15,673 nt of DNA from Terriglobales bacterium (lineage in GTDB: Bacteria > Acidobacteriota > Terriglobia > Terriglobales > Acidobacteriaceae). The translations under genes and the position numbers were made by a program. Positions within the stretch are counted from its first letter, which is position 1. Every line of letters begins with the position of its first letter. The notes under the pieces were generated by a model. The model ran no database searches, was not told where the DNA came from, and was given only the letters and a program-made list of their open reading frames with translations. Location: positions 1 through 15,673 of the forward strand of contig JAATFE010000498.1 in the NCBI GenBank assembly GCA_015655365.1, in the 5' to 3' direction. Shown here in pieces: positions 5,629-12,477 of the stretch.

Positions 5629-6462
5629 TTGTATCCATCCAGCACCCTGCGCATCGATGAATTGACCCCTGAGGAGCGCTCCGTTTACGCGACCCTGAAG
5701 CCCGAGCGCATGCCAGGGCACGTGGCCATCATCATGGATGGCAATGGCCGTTGGGCTGGCAGCCGCTCGCTGAAGCGCTTCCTTGGCCATCAACAGGGGG
5801 CCAAGAGCGTGCAAATGGTTACCGAAACCGCTTCGCGCATCGGTCTGCCCTGGCTGACGCTTTACGCATTTTCTCTGGAAAACAATCTGCGCCGCCCCCG
5901 CGCCGAGGTCAACTTCCTCATGCGCCTGCTCCGGTCCTATCTGGAGAGCAATGTGCAGCGCATGATGGACAACAACGTGCGCATGAAGTACATCGGACGC
6001 ACCCACGAACTGCCCCCCGAGGTTCAGGACAAGATGCGCTGGGCCGAGGAACTGACGGCGGGCAACACCGGCACCACCCTCACCCTGGCCTTGAACTATG
6101 GCGGACGCTCCGAGTTGGTGGACGCTTTCCGCTCCCTGGCAGTCGAGATGAAGCTCAAGCATTCGAGCGCCGAGCGCATCTGCGAAGAGGACATTCACCG
6201 CCATCTTTATACAGCGCACATGCCCGACCCCGACCTGCTGATTCGCACCTCGGGCGAAATGCGCCTCTCCAACTATCTGCTGTGGCAGGTGGCGTATACG
6301 GAGATTTTCGTCACCGACCGCTTCTGGCCGGACTTCCGCGGAGTCAATCTGCTCGAGGCCATTGCCGACTTTCAGCGCCGCGAGCGGCGTTTCGGCGGGC
6401 TAGGCCAAGACTCGGGCGAAGTGGACGAAGAGACCGAGCATGCCAAGATCGTCGCTGGCTGA
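5629..6462 (+). CDS. uppS: Isoprenyl transferase (undecaprenyl diphosphate synthase)
   Basis: UppS adds isopentenyl units in cis to farnesyl diphosphate, making the C55 lipid carrier for peptidoglycan and other envelope polymers; it acts at the inner face of the membrane. The motifs are intact: MDGNGRWA at residues 36-43 with catalytic D37, LTLYAFSLENNLRRP, and RTSGEMRLSNYLLWQ followed by AYTEIFVTDRFWPDF, which holds the diphosphate-binding Arg and Ser residues and metal-binding Glu. At 277 residues it is slightly longer than the usual 245-255, with about 25 extra N-terminal residues and an acidic tail (SGEVDEETEH). I chose the TTG at 5629 because GAGG lies 8 bases upstream; the frame is open to 5560, but nothing there looks conserved. 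It opens the envelope cluster, with cdsA 73 bases downstream. Confidence 0.93.
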   Translation: MYPSSTLRIDELTPEERSVYATLKPERMPGHVAIIMDGNGRWAGSRSLKRFLGHQQGAKSVQMVTETASRIGLPWLTLYAFSLENNLRRPRAEVNFLMRLLRSYLESNVQRMMDNNVRMKYIGRTHELPPEVQDKMRWAEELTAGNTGTTLTLALNYGGRSELVDAFRSLAVEMKLKHSSAERICEEDIHRHLYTAHMPDPDLLIRTSGEMRLSNYLLWQVAYTEIFVTDRFWPDFRGVNLLEAIADFQRRERRFGGLGQDSGEVDEETEHAKIVAG

Positions 6463-6535
6463 ACCAGGAACCGCAGTCTTCCAGCCAGCCCTCCACACCC
6501 CCGCCCCACCCTCGCGGTGTATCCTCAGCCTTGGC

Positions 6536-7360
6536 ATGAAACGCATCCTTACAGCTCTTGTTCTCATCCCGCTGGTTCTGGCTCTGGTGTTTCTGGGGCC
6601 CCGATGGCTTTTCACCCTGCTGACCGCCGGGGTGGCCATGCTGGCTGCCTGGGAGTTTCTCGGCCTGGCAGAGCAATATGGAGCCAAGCCGCCGCGCATT
6701 GCGGTACTGGTGGCCATCCTCGGCCTTTTTCTAGGCGTGTTCGAGTGGCCCGACCTGACCGCTGCCCTCGTTGGCATCTACGCCCTGGCCTTGGTGGTCT
6801 ACTGCACCTTCAGCTCACCGGTTGATCGGATGATGGCCGACGCCACATCCTCGGTTTTCTGCCTGCTCTATACCGGGTTCACCTTGATGGCTCTACCCGC
6901 GCTGCGCGAGGAGCCCAACGGCCCGTCCCTGGTTTGCTTTCTGCTGTGCGCGGTCTGGGCGGGCGACTCGGTTGCCCTTTATGTTGGTAAAGCCTGGGGC
7001 CGCCACAAGCTCGCGCCTGCCATCAGTCCCAACAAATCCTGGGAGGGCGCAGTAGGCTCCGTCGTTGGCAGTTTGCTGGCCACCGGCGCGTTGCTCGGCC
7101 TGGCCGCCTTTCTGGCCCAGTGGGACTCGGCCAAACTCTCCTTTCCCGACGAAACATGGTATTGGCTGGGGTTGGCCGTGGTGGTCAATGTCGTTGCCCA
7201 GGTAGGCGATCTGGCCGAGTCCGCGCTCAAGCGCTCTGCCGGCGTCAAGGATTCCGGTTCGCTGCTGCCCGGTCACGGCGGGGTCTTGGACCGCGTCGAC
7301 GCCCTGCTTTTGGCTGCTCCGGTGCTGTGGTACGCTCAGCTTATTCACCTGCGATTCTGA
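6536..7360 (+). CDS. cdsA: Phosphatidate cytidylyltransferase
   Basis: CdsA condenses CTP with phosphatidic acid to give CDP-diacylglycerol, the precursor of bacterial phospholipids, in the cytoplasmic membrane. The 274-residue protein is highly hydrophobic, with roughly eight transmembrane segments; the first is MKRILTALVLIPLVLAL. The family signature is complete near residues 229-253: SALKRSAGVKDSG, then LLPGHGGVLDR, with the paired acidic and His-Gly-Gly residues that hold metal and CTP. SPNKSWEGAVGS upstream is a second conserved patch. The ATG at 6536 places the start at the usual family opening; an in-frame ATG at 6440 lies inside uppS and would add a non-hydrophobic Pro-rich lead. No Shine-Dalgarno is visible; TATCCT at 6520-6525 lies only 10 bases before the ATG. 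It sits between uppS and dxr in the usual order. Confidence 0.93.
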   Translation: MKRILTALVLIPLVLALVFLGPRWLFTLLTAGVAMLAAWEFLGLAEQYGAKPPRIAVLVAILGLFLGVFEWPDLTAALVGIYALALVVYCTFSSPVDRMMADATSSVFCLLYTGFTLMALPALREEPNGPSLVCFLLCAVWAGDSVALYVGKAWGRHKLAPAISPNKSWEGAVGSVVGSLLATGALLGLAAFLAQWDSAKLSFPDETWYWLGLAVVVNVVAQVGDLAESALKRSAGVKDSGSLLPGHGGVLDRVDALLLAAPVLWYAQLIHLRF

Positions 7361-7448
7361 CGTTTTTCGCTCCTTTTCGGGGAAACGGAATGATTGCAAC
7401 GAGCTTTTTAAACGGGTTCCAGCGTGAACCAGGACATCGATAAATACC

Positions 7449-8603
7449 TTGAAACGACTCGCTATTCTCGGATCCACCGGCTCCATCGGCCAAAGTACCC
7501 TCTCTATCGTTGAACAGTTTCCCGAGCGCTATTCGGTTGTGGCCGTGGCCGCCGGGCGCAATCTGGACGAAGCTTTTGCGCAAACCGTCCGCTGGCGGCC
7601 GCAGGTCGTCTCGCTGGCCACGGAAGAACTGGCCGGGCAGCTTTCCGCGCGCCTGCGCCAGGCCGGCGTCACCGGAATCGACGTGGTTTACGGCACGGAA
7701 GGCACGGTGGCTTGTTCCACCCTGCCCGATGCGGACTTTGTGGTTTCGGCCATTGTGGGCGTGGCAGGGCTTGAAGCCACTCACGCCGCGATTTTGGCCG
7801 GCAAGCCGCTGGGCCTGGCCAACAAGGAGTGCATGGTGGCCGCCGGCGAAATCCTCACCCGCGCCGCCCGCGAGCACAACGTTCCCATCCTGCCCATCGA
7901 CAGCGAACACAACGCCGTCCACCAGTGTTTGCGGGTGGGTGCGCACGCCGAGGTAAAGAACATCTGGCTCACCGCCTCGGGCGGGCCATTCCGGACGCTT
8001 CCGCTCGACCAGTTTGCCTCCATCACCCCGGAGCAGGCGCTCAAGCACCCCACCTGGGTCATGGGCCGCCGCATCACCATCGACTCCGCTTCCATGCTCA
8101 ACAAGGGCCTGGAGATCATCGAGGCCTGCCGCCTGTTCGACGTGCCGGCCAGTCAGGTTCGCGTCACGGTCCATCCCCAGTCCACGGTGCACTCGCTGGT
8201 GGAATATGTAGACGGATCGATCCTGGCGCAGATTTCGGTTACCGATATGCGCTTGCCGATCCTCTACGCGCTGGCCTTCCCGGAGCGCCCGGCTTCCACG
8301 CTCACCTTCGACATGGCCTCGTTGCGCCATCTGGAGTTTGAGCAGCCCGACTTCGAGCGCTTCCCCTGCCTGCGCCTGGCCTATGAGGCCGCGGAAAAGG
8401 GCGGAGCCCACTGCATCGCCCTCAACGCCGCCGACGAGGTGGCCGTCGAGGCCTTCCTAGACCGGAAAATCCCATTTATGGGAATCCCGCGTACAATTGA
8501 GCAGGTACTCGCGTCTACGACGGAGGCCCATCCCGCCACCATCGCGGGGGTGCTCGCCGCCGACCGGGAAGCGCGTCAAACGGCTCGTGCGCTGCTGGCA
8601 TAA
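7449..8603 (+). CDS. dxr: 1-deoxy-D-xylulose 5-phosphate reductoisomerase
   Basis: Dxr converts 1-deoxyxylulose 5-phosphate to methylerythritol 4-phosphate with NADPH and a divalent metal, the committed step of the MEP isoprenoid pathway in the cytoplasm. The 384-residue protein is close to the usual 380-400. Visible motifs are GSTGSIG at 8-14 (NADPH binding), LANKE at 123-127, DSEHNAVHQ at 151-159 with metal ligands D151 and E153, SGGPFR at 177-182 in the substrate loop, H200 in KHPTW, and NKGLEIIE at 218-225 with N218, K219 and metal ligand E222. The start is TTG at 7449; an upstream in-frame stop rules out extension, and AGGA at 7431-7434 is rather far at 14 bases. Its product line supplies the precursors used by uppS upstream and by the polyprenyl synthase on the right. 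Confidence 0.95.
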   Translation: MKRLAILGSTGSIGQSTLSIVEQFPERYSVVAVAAGRNLDEAFAQTVRWRPQVVSLATEELAGQLSARLRQAGVTGIDVVYGTEGTVACSTLPDADFVVSAIVGVAGLEATHAAILAGKPLGLANKECMVAAGEILTRAAREHNVPILPIDSEHNAVHQCLRVGAHAEVKNIWLTASGGPFRTLPLDQFASITPEQALKHPTWVMGRRITIDSASMLNKGLEIIEACRLFDVPASQVRVTVHPQSTVHSLVEYVDGSILAQISVTDMRLPILYALAFPERPASTLTFDMASLRHLEFEQPDFERFPCLRLAYEAAEKGGAHCIALNAADEVAVEAFLDRKIPFMGIPRTIEQVLASTTEAHPATIAGVLAADREARQTARALLA

Positions 8604-8651
8604 GATTGCGCCGGGCGTTGCCAATCGTTCCGAAGGAAAAACCGTACATCT

Positions 8652-9989
8652 ATGCATGAATTTCTAGTTGCTGCCGTCGCCTTTATCGTCCTTGTCGGCG
8701 TGATGGTTGTGGTCCATGAATTCGGCCACTTTGCCACCGCCAAGCTGTGCAAGGTTCGCGTCGAGGCCTTTTCCTTCGGCTTTGGCCCTCGTCTGTTCGG
8801 CTTCAAGTACGGCGATACTGACTACAAGGTCTGTCTGCTGCCCCTGGGCGGCTTCGTCAAAATGACCGGGGAGAATCCGGGCGAAGAAGCGGTGAACGAT
8901 CCCGCCGCCTTCACCTCCCATCCCCGTTGGCAGCGCATGTTGATCGGCGTTGCCGGTCCCGTGGCCAACTTTATCCTCGCCTTCGTCCTGATGGCCTTCT
9001 ACTTCGGCTTCATCAACGAAGTTCCCGCCTACGAGGTCAACACCACCACCGTTGAGTGGGTGGTGCCCGGCTCCGCCGCGGCTCAGGCCGGCATTCAGCC
9101 CGGCGACCTCATCCGGCGCTTCGACACGGTCGACAATCCCACCTGGGAACAGGTTTTCAGTCGCATGACCCTGGACCCCAATATGACGGTTCCGGTTGCG
9201 GTGGAGCGCGGCGGCAAGACGCTGCAATTGGCCTTGGCCGTGCCCGCGGAGCTGAAGGGCGACGACCTGGATGGCATGTTGCCCCAATACATGCCGGGTC
9301 CCATCGGCGTGCAGGAAGTCATGCCCGATAACCCGGCGGTCAAGGCTGGCTTGCGCGCCGGCGACGCCATTGTGACCGTCGACGGCCATCCCTTCCACAC
9401 CGTCTCTACTTTGCTAGCCTATATGCAGGCCGGGCAGGGCAAGCCTTTGTCGCTCGTGGTGCAGCGCAACGGCGTCACCCTGGCTCCCATGGTGGCCACC
9501 CCCGCCAAGCTCGATACCGGCTACAAGCTGGGTTTTGCCGCGGTGCCCATCCCGTTCCGCCACGACCCCATGCCGCTCGCCAAGGCGGCGGAAAAATCCA
9601 GGGTCTTCTGCGCGGACGGCTCCATGCTTATCGTGCAGATGCTGGAGCGGATCTTCACCCACAAGGTCTCGGTTTCGCAGCTTTCCGGCCCGGTAGGCAT
9701 CGCCCGCATCGCCGGCGAAGCCGCCGAAATGAAGGGCTGGTACTCGAAGTTCTATCTGGCCGGTGAAATCAGCCTCAACCTGGGCATTTTGAACCTGATG
9801 CCATTCCCGATTTTGGACGGCGGCATGATTCTGCTGCTGTTCATCGAGAGCCTGATTCGCCGCGACATCAGTGTCAACGTGAAGGAGCGGATCTACCAGG
9901 CTGCTTTTGTAGTGCTGCTGGCCTTCTTCGCTTTCATCATCTTCAACGACGTGACCAAGCTGCCCATCTTCAACCACATCAAGCCGTAA
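8652..9989 (+). CDS. rseP: RIP metalloprotease RseP (site-2 protease)
   Basis: RseP is a zinc protease in the inner membrane that cuts transmembrane segments, classically of anti-sigma factors and signal-peptide remnants. The 445-residue protein has the HEFGH zinc motif at 22-26 within the first transmembrane helix, GVAGPVANFILAF near 99-111 in the second core helix, two PDZ domains (about 120-195 and 205-285, each with a GLRAGD- or GIQPGD-like core), and the third catalytic motif NLMPFPILDGG at 381-391, where D389 completes the zinc site. A final hydrophobic helix (about 415-432) follows. Length is typical. AAGGA at 8633-8637 is 14 bases before the ATG, longer than usual. It follows dxr by 48 bases, the common bacterial arrangement. 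No rseA/sigma-E pair is in the window, so the substrate is unknown. Confidence 0.94.
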   Translation: MHEFLVAAVAFIVLVGVMVVVHEFGHFATAKLCKVRVEAFSFGFGPRLFGFKYGDTDYKVCLLPLGGFVKMTGENPGEEAVNDPAAFTSHPRWQRMLIGVAGPVANFILAFVLMAFYFGFINEVPAYEVNTTTVEWVVPGSAAAQAGIQPGDLIRRFDTVDNPTWEQVFSRMTLDPNMTVPVAVERGGKTLQLALAVPAELKGDDLDGMLPQYMPGPIGVQEVMPDNPAVKAGLRAGDAIVTVDGHPFHTVSTLLAYMQAGQGKPLSLVVQRNGVTLAPMVATPAKLDTGYKLGFAAVPIPFRHDPMPLAKAAEKSRVFCADGSMLIVQMLERIFTHKVSVSQLSGPVGIARIAGEAAEMKGWYSKFYLAGEISLNLGILNLMPFPILDGGMILLLFIESLIRRDISVNVKERIYQAAFVVLLAFFAFIIFNDVTKLPIFNHIKP

Positions 9990-9993
9990 AAAG

Positions 9994-10063
9994 CAGAGAT
10001 CAGAGAACAGAGATCAGGGGTCAGAGAGCGGCGTGATCTCTGATCTCTGACCCTTGATCTCTG
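9994..10063. repeat. GATC-rich inverted repeat between rseP and the thioesterase gene
   Basis: CAGAGATCAG occurs directly at 9994-10003 and 10008-10017, and its complement TGATCTCTG recurs in the right half. The longest arms are 10008-10027 and 10044-10063, 20 bases with one G-T mismatch, around a 16-base loop. The first copy could also pair with 10037-10049, so alternative folds exist. There is no T-run. The whole 92-base gap between the two genes is this repeat plus a short leader, so it would be transcribed as part of the operon mRNA. Confidence 0.7.
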
Positions 10064-10081
10064 GTAAGCGAGACTTTCCAG

Positions 10082-10507
10082 ATGCCAGTCACCACCGAAG
10101 TGAGGGTGCGTTACGCTGAAACCGACCAGATGGGCATTGTCTACTATGCCAACTACCTGGTCTGGTTCGAGATCGGCCGCGTCGAGGTGCTCCGCACCCT
10201 TGGCCTTTCCTATCACAAGCTGGAAGTGGAAGAGCAATGCATTTTGCCGGTGGTCGAGGCCAAGTGCCGCTACCGTGCGCCCGCCCGCTACGACGACCAG
10301 ATCCTCATTGAAGCCCGCCCCGCCCTCTTGCGTGGCTCGGTGCTCAAGTTCGCCTATCGCATCCTGCGCAAGGCCCCCGAGGGCCAGGAGCCCGCCCTTC
10401 TGGCCGAGGGCGAGACGACCCACGTTGTCTGTGACGGCGAGTTGAACAAGAAACCCCTGCCGGAGCGCTATGCCGAAGCGCTCCGCGCGCTGATGGTAGA
10501 CGAGTAG
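10082..10507 (+). CDS. Hot-dog fold acyl-CoA thioesterase, YbgC/FadM type
   Basis: The 141-residue protein matches the 4-hydroxybenzoyl-CoA thioesterase-like hot-dog family in length and layout. The signature is near the start: VRYAETDQMGIVYYANYL at about 9-26, in which D15 is the probable catalytic residue, then WFEIGRVEVLR on the central helix. Later strands give CRYRAPARYDD and RGSVLKFAYRI. Such enzymes hydrolyse acyl-CoA or acyl-ACP thioesters in the cytoplasm; in many bacteria YbgC is linked to the Tol-Pal envelope system. The substrate here cannot be read, and no tol or pal gene is in the window. The ATG at 10082 is the only sensible start, with no strong ribosome binding site. It is last in the plus-strand cluster, separated from rseP by an inverted repeat that may alter expression. 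Confidence 0.88.
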   Translation: MPVTTEVRVRYAETDQMGIVYYANYLVWFEIGRVEVLRTLGLSYHKLEVEEQCILPVVEAKCRYRAPARYDDQILIEARPALLRGSVLKFAYRILRKAPEGQEPALLAEGETTHVVCDGELNKKPLPERYAEALRALMVDE

Positions 10508-10539
10508 AGCAGCCCTGCCGAGCCTCCCAACGCCCGCCC

Positions 10540-10726
10540 CCAGGGCAATCGCATGAATCCATCTTGTTGACGAAACTGGTTCCGATTTTTGTCGCGCCGG
10601 AGGCGCAATGGTCTCTTTCCTCGCGCTTCAGCGTGGGGAAAGAGGCCAGAATTGCATTTGAGCCCCGTAGGGGCGACGCAAAAGGGTGAAATTGTCATCA
10701 GGATATCGTTCATGCGATTGCCCTGG
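10540..10726. repeat. 187-bp palindromic element with 18-bp terminal inverted repeats
   Basis: The ends are perfect 18-bp inverted repeats: CCAGGGCAATCGCATGAA at 10540-10557 and its exact complement at 10709-10726. Inside are three hairpins in a near-symmetric layout: GCGCC-GGA-GGCGC at 10594-10606, a central 17-bp stem (10610-10626 with 10631-10647, loop TTCA, three G-T pairs), and GCCCC-GTA-GGGGC at 10662-10674. Other inner segments also pair imperfectly, for example TTTTG at 10587-10591 with CAAAA at 10679-10683. Folded, it is a cloverleaf-like or long cruciform structure. There is no transposase frame and no obvious target-site duplication, so it resembles a MITE- or REP-like non-autonomous element. 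It lies in the gene-free region after the thioesterase gene. Confidence 0.75.
10605..10655. repeat. Central hairpin with AGA bulge, inside the 187-bp element
   Basis: The 17-bp central stem (10610-10626 with 10631-10647) is closed by GCAAT (10605-10609) pairing with ATTGC (10651-10655), leaving AGA as a bulge on the right side only. The palindrome at 3793-3829 has the same bulge in the same place and a similar CTCGC...TTC loop region, which suggests a shared repeat family. Confidence 0.6.
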
Positions 10727-10868
10727 TTTGTACCCCCACCCCCTCCCCCCTGTGGAACCCTCTTCTGTCTCCCTTTTATACTTGTAAACGTATGTAAATG
10801 AACAACTTATAAATTAATCCTGTTAACTCGTCGGATAACACATCCTGCCTATTTCGACCTCTTTTGAG
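10727..10868. other. C-rich tract followed by AT-rich segment
   Basis: No gene is supported. 10733-10750 reads C5-A-C5-T-C6, so the minus strand carries three closely spaced G-runs. From about 10772 to 10830 the sequence becomes clearly AT-rich, with TGTAAAC and TGTAAAT eight bases apart (10783-10789, 10793-10799) and TATAAA at 10808-10813. TTGTAA at 10782-10787 with TATAAA is a poorly spaced plus-strand promoter candidate (20 bases). Confidence 0.4.
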
Positions 10869-10896
10869 GCGTTTTGGCCCCCAAAAGGCACTTTTT
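10869..10896 (+). terminator. Factor-independent terminator before the NTF2-like gene
   Basis: GCGTTTTGG (10869-10877) pairs with CCAAAAGGC (10881-10889), eight of nine positions, around a CCC loop, followed by ACTTTTT. It faces the plus strand, so it would stop any transcript coming from the left before the gene at 10965. It could also act as an attenuator in that gene's leader if its promoter is in the AT-rich segment upstream. Confidence 0.6.
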
Positions 10897-10964
10897 CCGC
10901 CAAATTCTACCAATATGCTGCGGCCACACCGTGTTTCGGCGGACCGTTCCGCTATCCTGTTCCC

Positions 10965-11390
10965 ATGAATTCGATTGAATCGCAACCCCCGGAGTGGGAA
11001 CCCGTTCTTGCCACCGATCCTGAGCTGAAAGACGTTCTCTCCGAGCTTTCCAGCCTCGAACCGATCTTTCATCGCCCCGATCTGGGATCGTTGCGCTCCG
11101 ACTTCGAGCAGATGACGACGGAGGATTTCTGGGAGACCGGCGCATCCGGCCGCCGCTACTCCAGAAAGTTCGTGCTCGATGTGTTGGAGGAGCGCGCCTC
11201 GGTTCCGCCTCCCGACGTTTGGGAGACCAGCGACCTCCATTGCCGCAGGCTGGGTGAGGATACGTACCTGCTCACCTACACGCTGCTCCAGGAAAAAGCC
11301 CGGCTCACGCGGCGGTCGACCATCTGGCAGAGCACGCCGCGCGGCTGGAAGATTGTCTACCATCAGGGAACGGTCGTGCAGGACGCCTGA
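10965..11390 (+). CDS. NTF2-like / DUF4440-type small protein
   Basis: The 141-residue protein looks like a SnoaL/DUF4440 member of the NTF2-like superfamily: an N-terminal helical part (DPELKDVLSELSSLEPIF), the FWETGASGRRYSRKFVLDVL segment near residues 55-74, then strands CRRLGEDTYLLTYTL, RRSTIWQSTPRGWKIVYHQG and a short end. In this family such pockets bind or turn over small molecules, but many members have unknown roles and no catalytic residue can be assigned here. No signal peptide is visible. There is no Shine-Dalgarno; TATCCT at 10953-10958 ends only six bases before the ATG, so a leaderless mRNA is possible. It is convergent with the polyprenyl synthase gene, with five bases between the two stop codons. 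The terminator at 10869-10896 separates it from the upstream cluster. Confidence 0.7.
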   Translation: MNSIESQPPEWEPVLATDPELKDVLSELSSLEPIFHRPDLGSLRSDFEQMTTEDFWETGASGRRYSRKFVLDVLEERASVPPPDVWETSDLHCRRLGEDTYLLTYTLLQEKARLTRRSTIWQSTPRGWKIVYHQGTVVQDA

Positions 11391-11395
11391 ACCGG

Positions 11396-12427
11396 CTACT
11401 TGTCCCGCGCCACCACAAAATCCGCCAGCCAAAGCAGGGCGCGCTTGAACTCCGAGTCGGGCAGGGAAGCGAGGGCTTCGCGGGATCGCTTGGCGTGGTG
11501 GTCGGCTGCGGCCATGGCGTATTCCACCGAGCCGTTGTGCTTCAGGATCTTCTGAATCTGCTCCCGCGTCACATGCTCGAAGCTGCGGTCGTCCAGAACC
11601 CGCTGGATGGTTTGCCGGTCGGCGGCGGTGCCGTGGTCCATGGAGTGAATCACGGCCAGGGTCGCTTTGCCTTCGCGCAGATCGCTGGCTACCGGCTTGC
11701 CCAGAACCTCTTCGGTCGCGGTCAGGTCGAGCACGTCGTCCACAATCTGAAAGGCCAGGCCCACGGCCTTGCCATAAGCGGCCAGGCTGGCCTCGTCGGC
11801 CTCGCTGGCTCCGGCCAGCACCGCGCCCAGACGCATGGAGACGGCAAACAGGCACGCGGTCTTGCGGTCGATCAGGTCGTAATATTCGGCCTCGGAGACG
11901 GCTTTGCCCAGCTTTTGAATTTGCAGCAGCTCGCCCTCGACCATCTTCTGCGTCAAACCGATCAGCAGGTCGAGGATGTTCAGGTCCTTTTCAAGCATGG
12001 CCTCGCGGAAGGCCCGCATATAGAGCCAGTCGCCGGCCAGCACGCACTTCTCGTTGCCCCAGGTGGTATTGGCCGAGGGCCGGCCGCGGCGCAGATCGGC
12101 GCCGTCGATAATGTCGTCGTGAACCAGCGTGGCGGTGTGCACCATCTCCACCACCGCGCCCAGCCGGATAGCGCCGGGACCAAAGTAGCCCAGCGTGTGT
12201 GCGGCCAGCAGCAGCAGCGACGGCCGGATGCGCTTGCCGCCGCCGCCGCGCAGATATTCGGCGATCTCCGTAATCGTGCTCACGCTGGAGGTGGCCTCGC
12301 GGCCCAACTCCAACTCGATTGCCACGAGATCCTCCCGCAGCAAATCGAAAACTTCCCTCGCCGTTGCTATCGCCAATGTGCTCAATGGTCTCCGGTTCTC
12401 TACGTTGCAGGTCCTATGCTGCCCCAT
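11396..12427 (-). CDS. All-trans polyprenyl diphosphate synthase, long-chain type
   Basis: This is a trans-prenyltransferase, which extends an allylic diphosphate with isopentenyl diphosphate. Both aspartate-rich Mg-binding motifs are intact, DDIIDGADLRRGRP from residue 104 and DDVLD at 230-234, with GGGGKRIRP at 61-69. The fifth residue before the first motif is Ala99 (TATLVH precedes DD); a small residue there is known to permit long chains, so an octaprenyl-like product for quinone side chains is the best inference (IspB/HepT type). The protein is 343 residues from the ATG at 12427. A TTG at 12385, with GGAG just before it, would give 329 and match the usual start better; neither is certain. 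It is last in the minus-strand row, 50 bases after yajQ, and uses precursors made through Dxr. Confidence 0.92.
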   Translation of the reverse strand: MGQHRTCNVENRRPLSTLAIATAREVFDLLREDLVAIELELGREATSSVSTITEIAEYLRGGGGKRIRPSLLLLAAHTLGYFGPGAIRLGAVVEMVHTATLVHDDIIDGADLRRGRPSANTTWGNEKCVLAGDWLYMRAFREAMLEKDLNILDLLIGLTQKMVEGELLQIQKLGKAVSEAEYYDLIDRKTACLFAVSMRLGAVLAGASEADEASLAAYGKAVGLAFQIVDDVLDLTATEEVLGKPVASDLREGKATLAVIHSMDHGTAADRQTIQRVLDDRSFEHVTREQIQKILKHNGSVEYAMAAADHHAKRSREALASLPDSEFKRALLWLADFVVARDK

Positions 12428-12477
12428 CGGTTCGCGCAGCTACATATGGGATGCTTCAGCGTTCGAATTGCACCCGA

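Noticed and set aside
4651..6219. Open frame of 522 codons on the minus strand
   Set aside because: It lies antisense to the well-supported XRE and uppS genes, has His/Gln/Gly-rich composition typical of a GC-rich shadow frame, and matches no family.
7361..7448. Possible promoter or small gene between cdsA and dxr
   Set aside because: Only weak hairpins and no convincing promoter boxes; dxr is most simply read from the upstream operon transcript.
7341..8411. Open frame of 356 codons on the minus strand
   Set aside because: Antisense to dxr, whose motifs are all intact; composition is rich in Gly, His, Gln and Arg without a domain.
10468..10801. Short open frames on both strands over the 187-bp element
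   Set aside because: Both end in similar peptides only because the DNA is palindromic; no ribosome sites and basic low-complexity content, so I treat them as products of the repeat.
10776..11855. Open frame of 359 codons on the minus strand
   Set aside because: It runs in another frame through the 3' half of the polyprenyl synthase gene and antisense to the NTF2-like gene; Arg/Gly-rich shadow.
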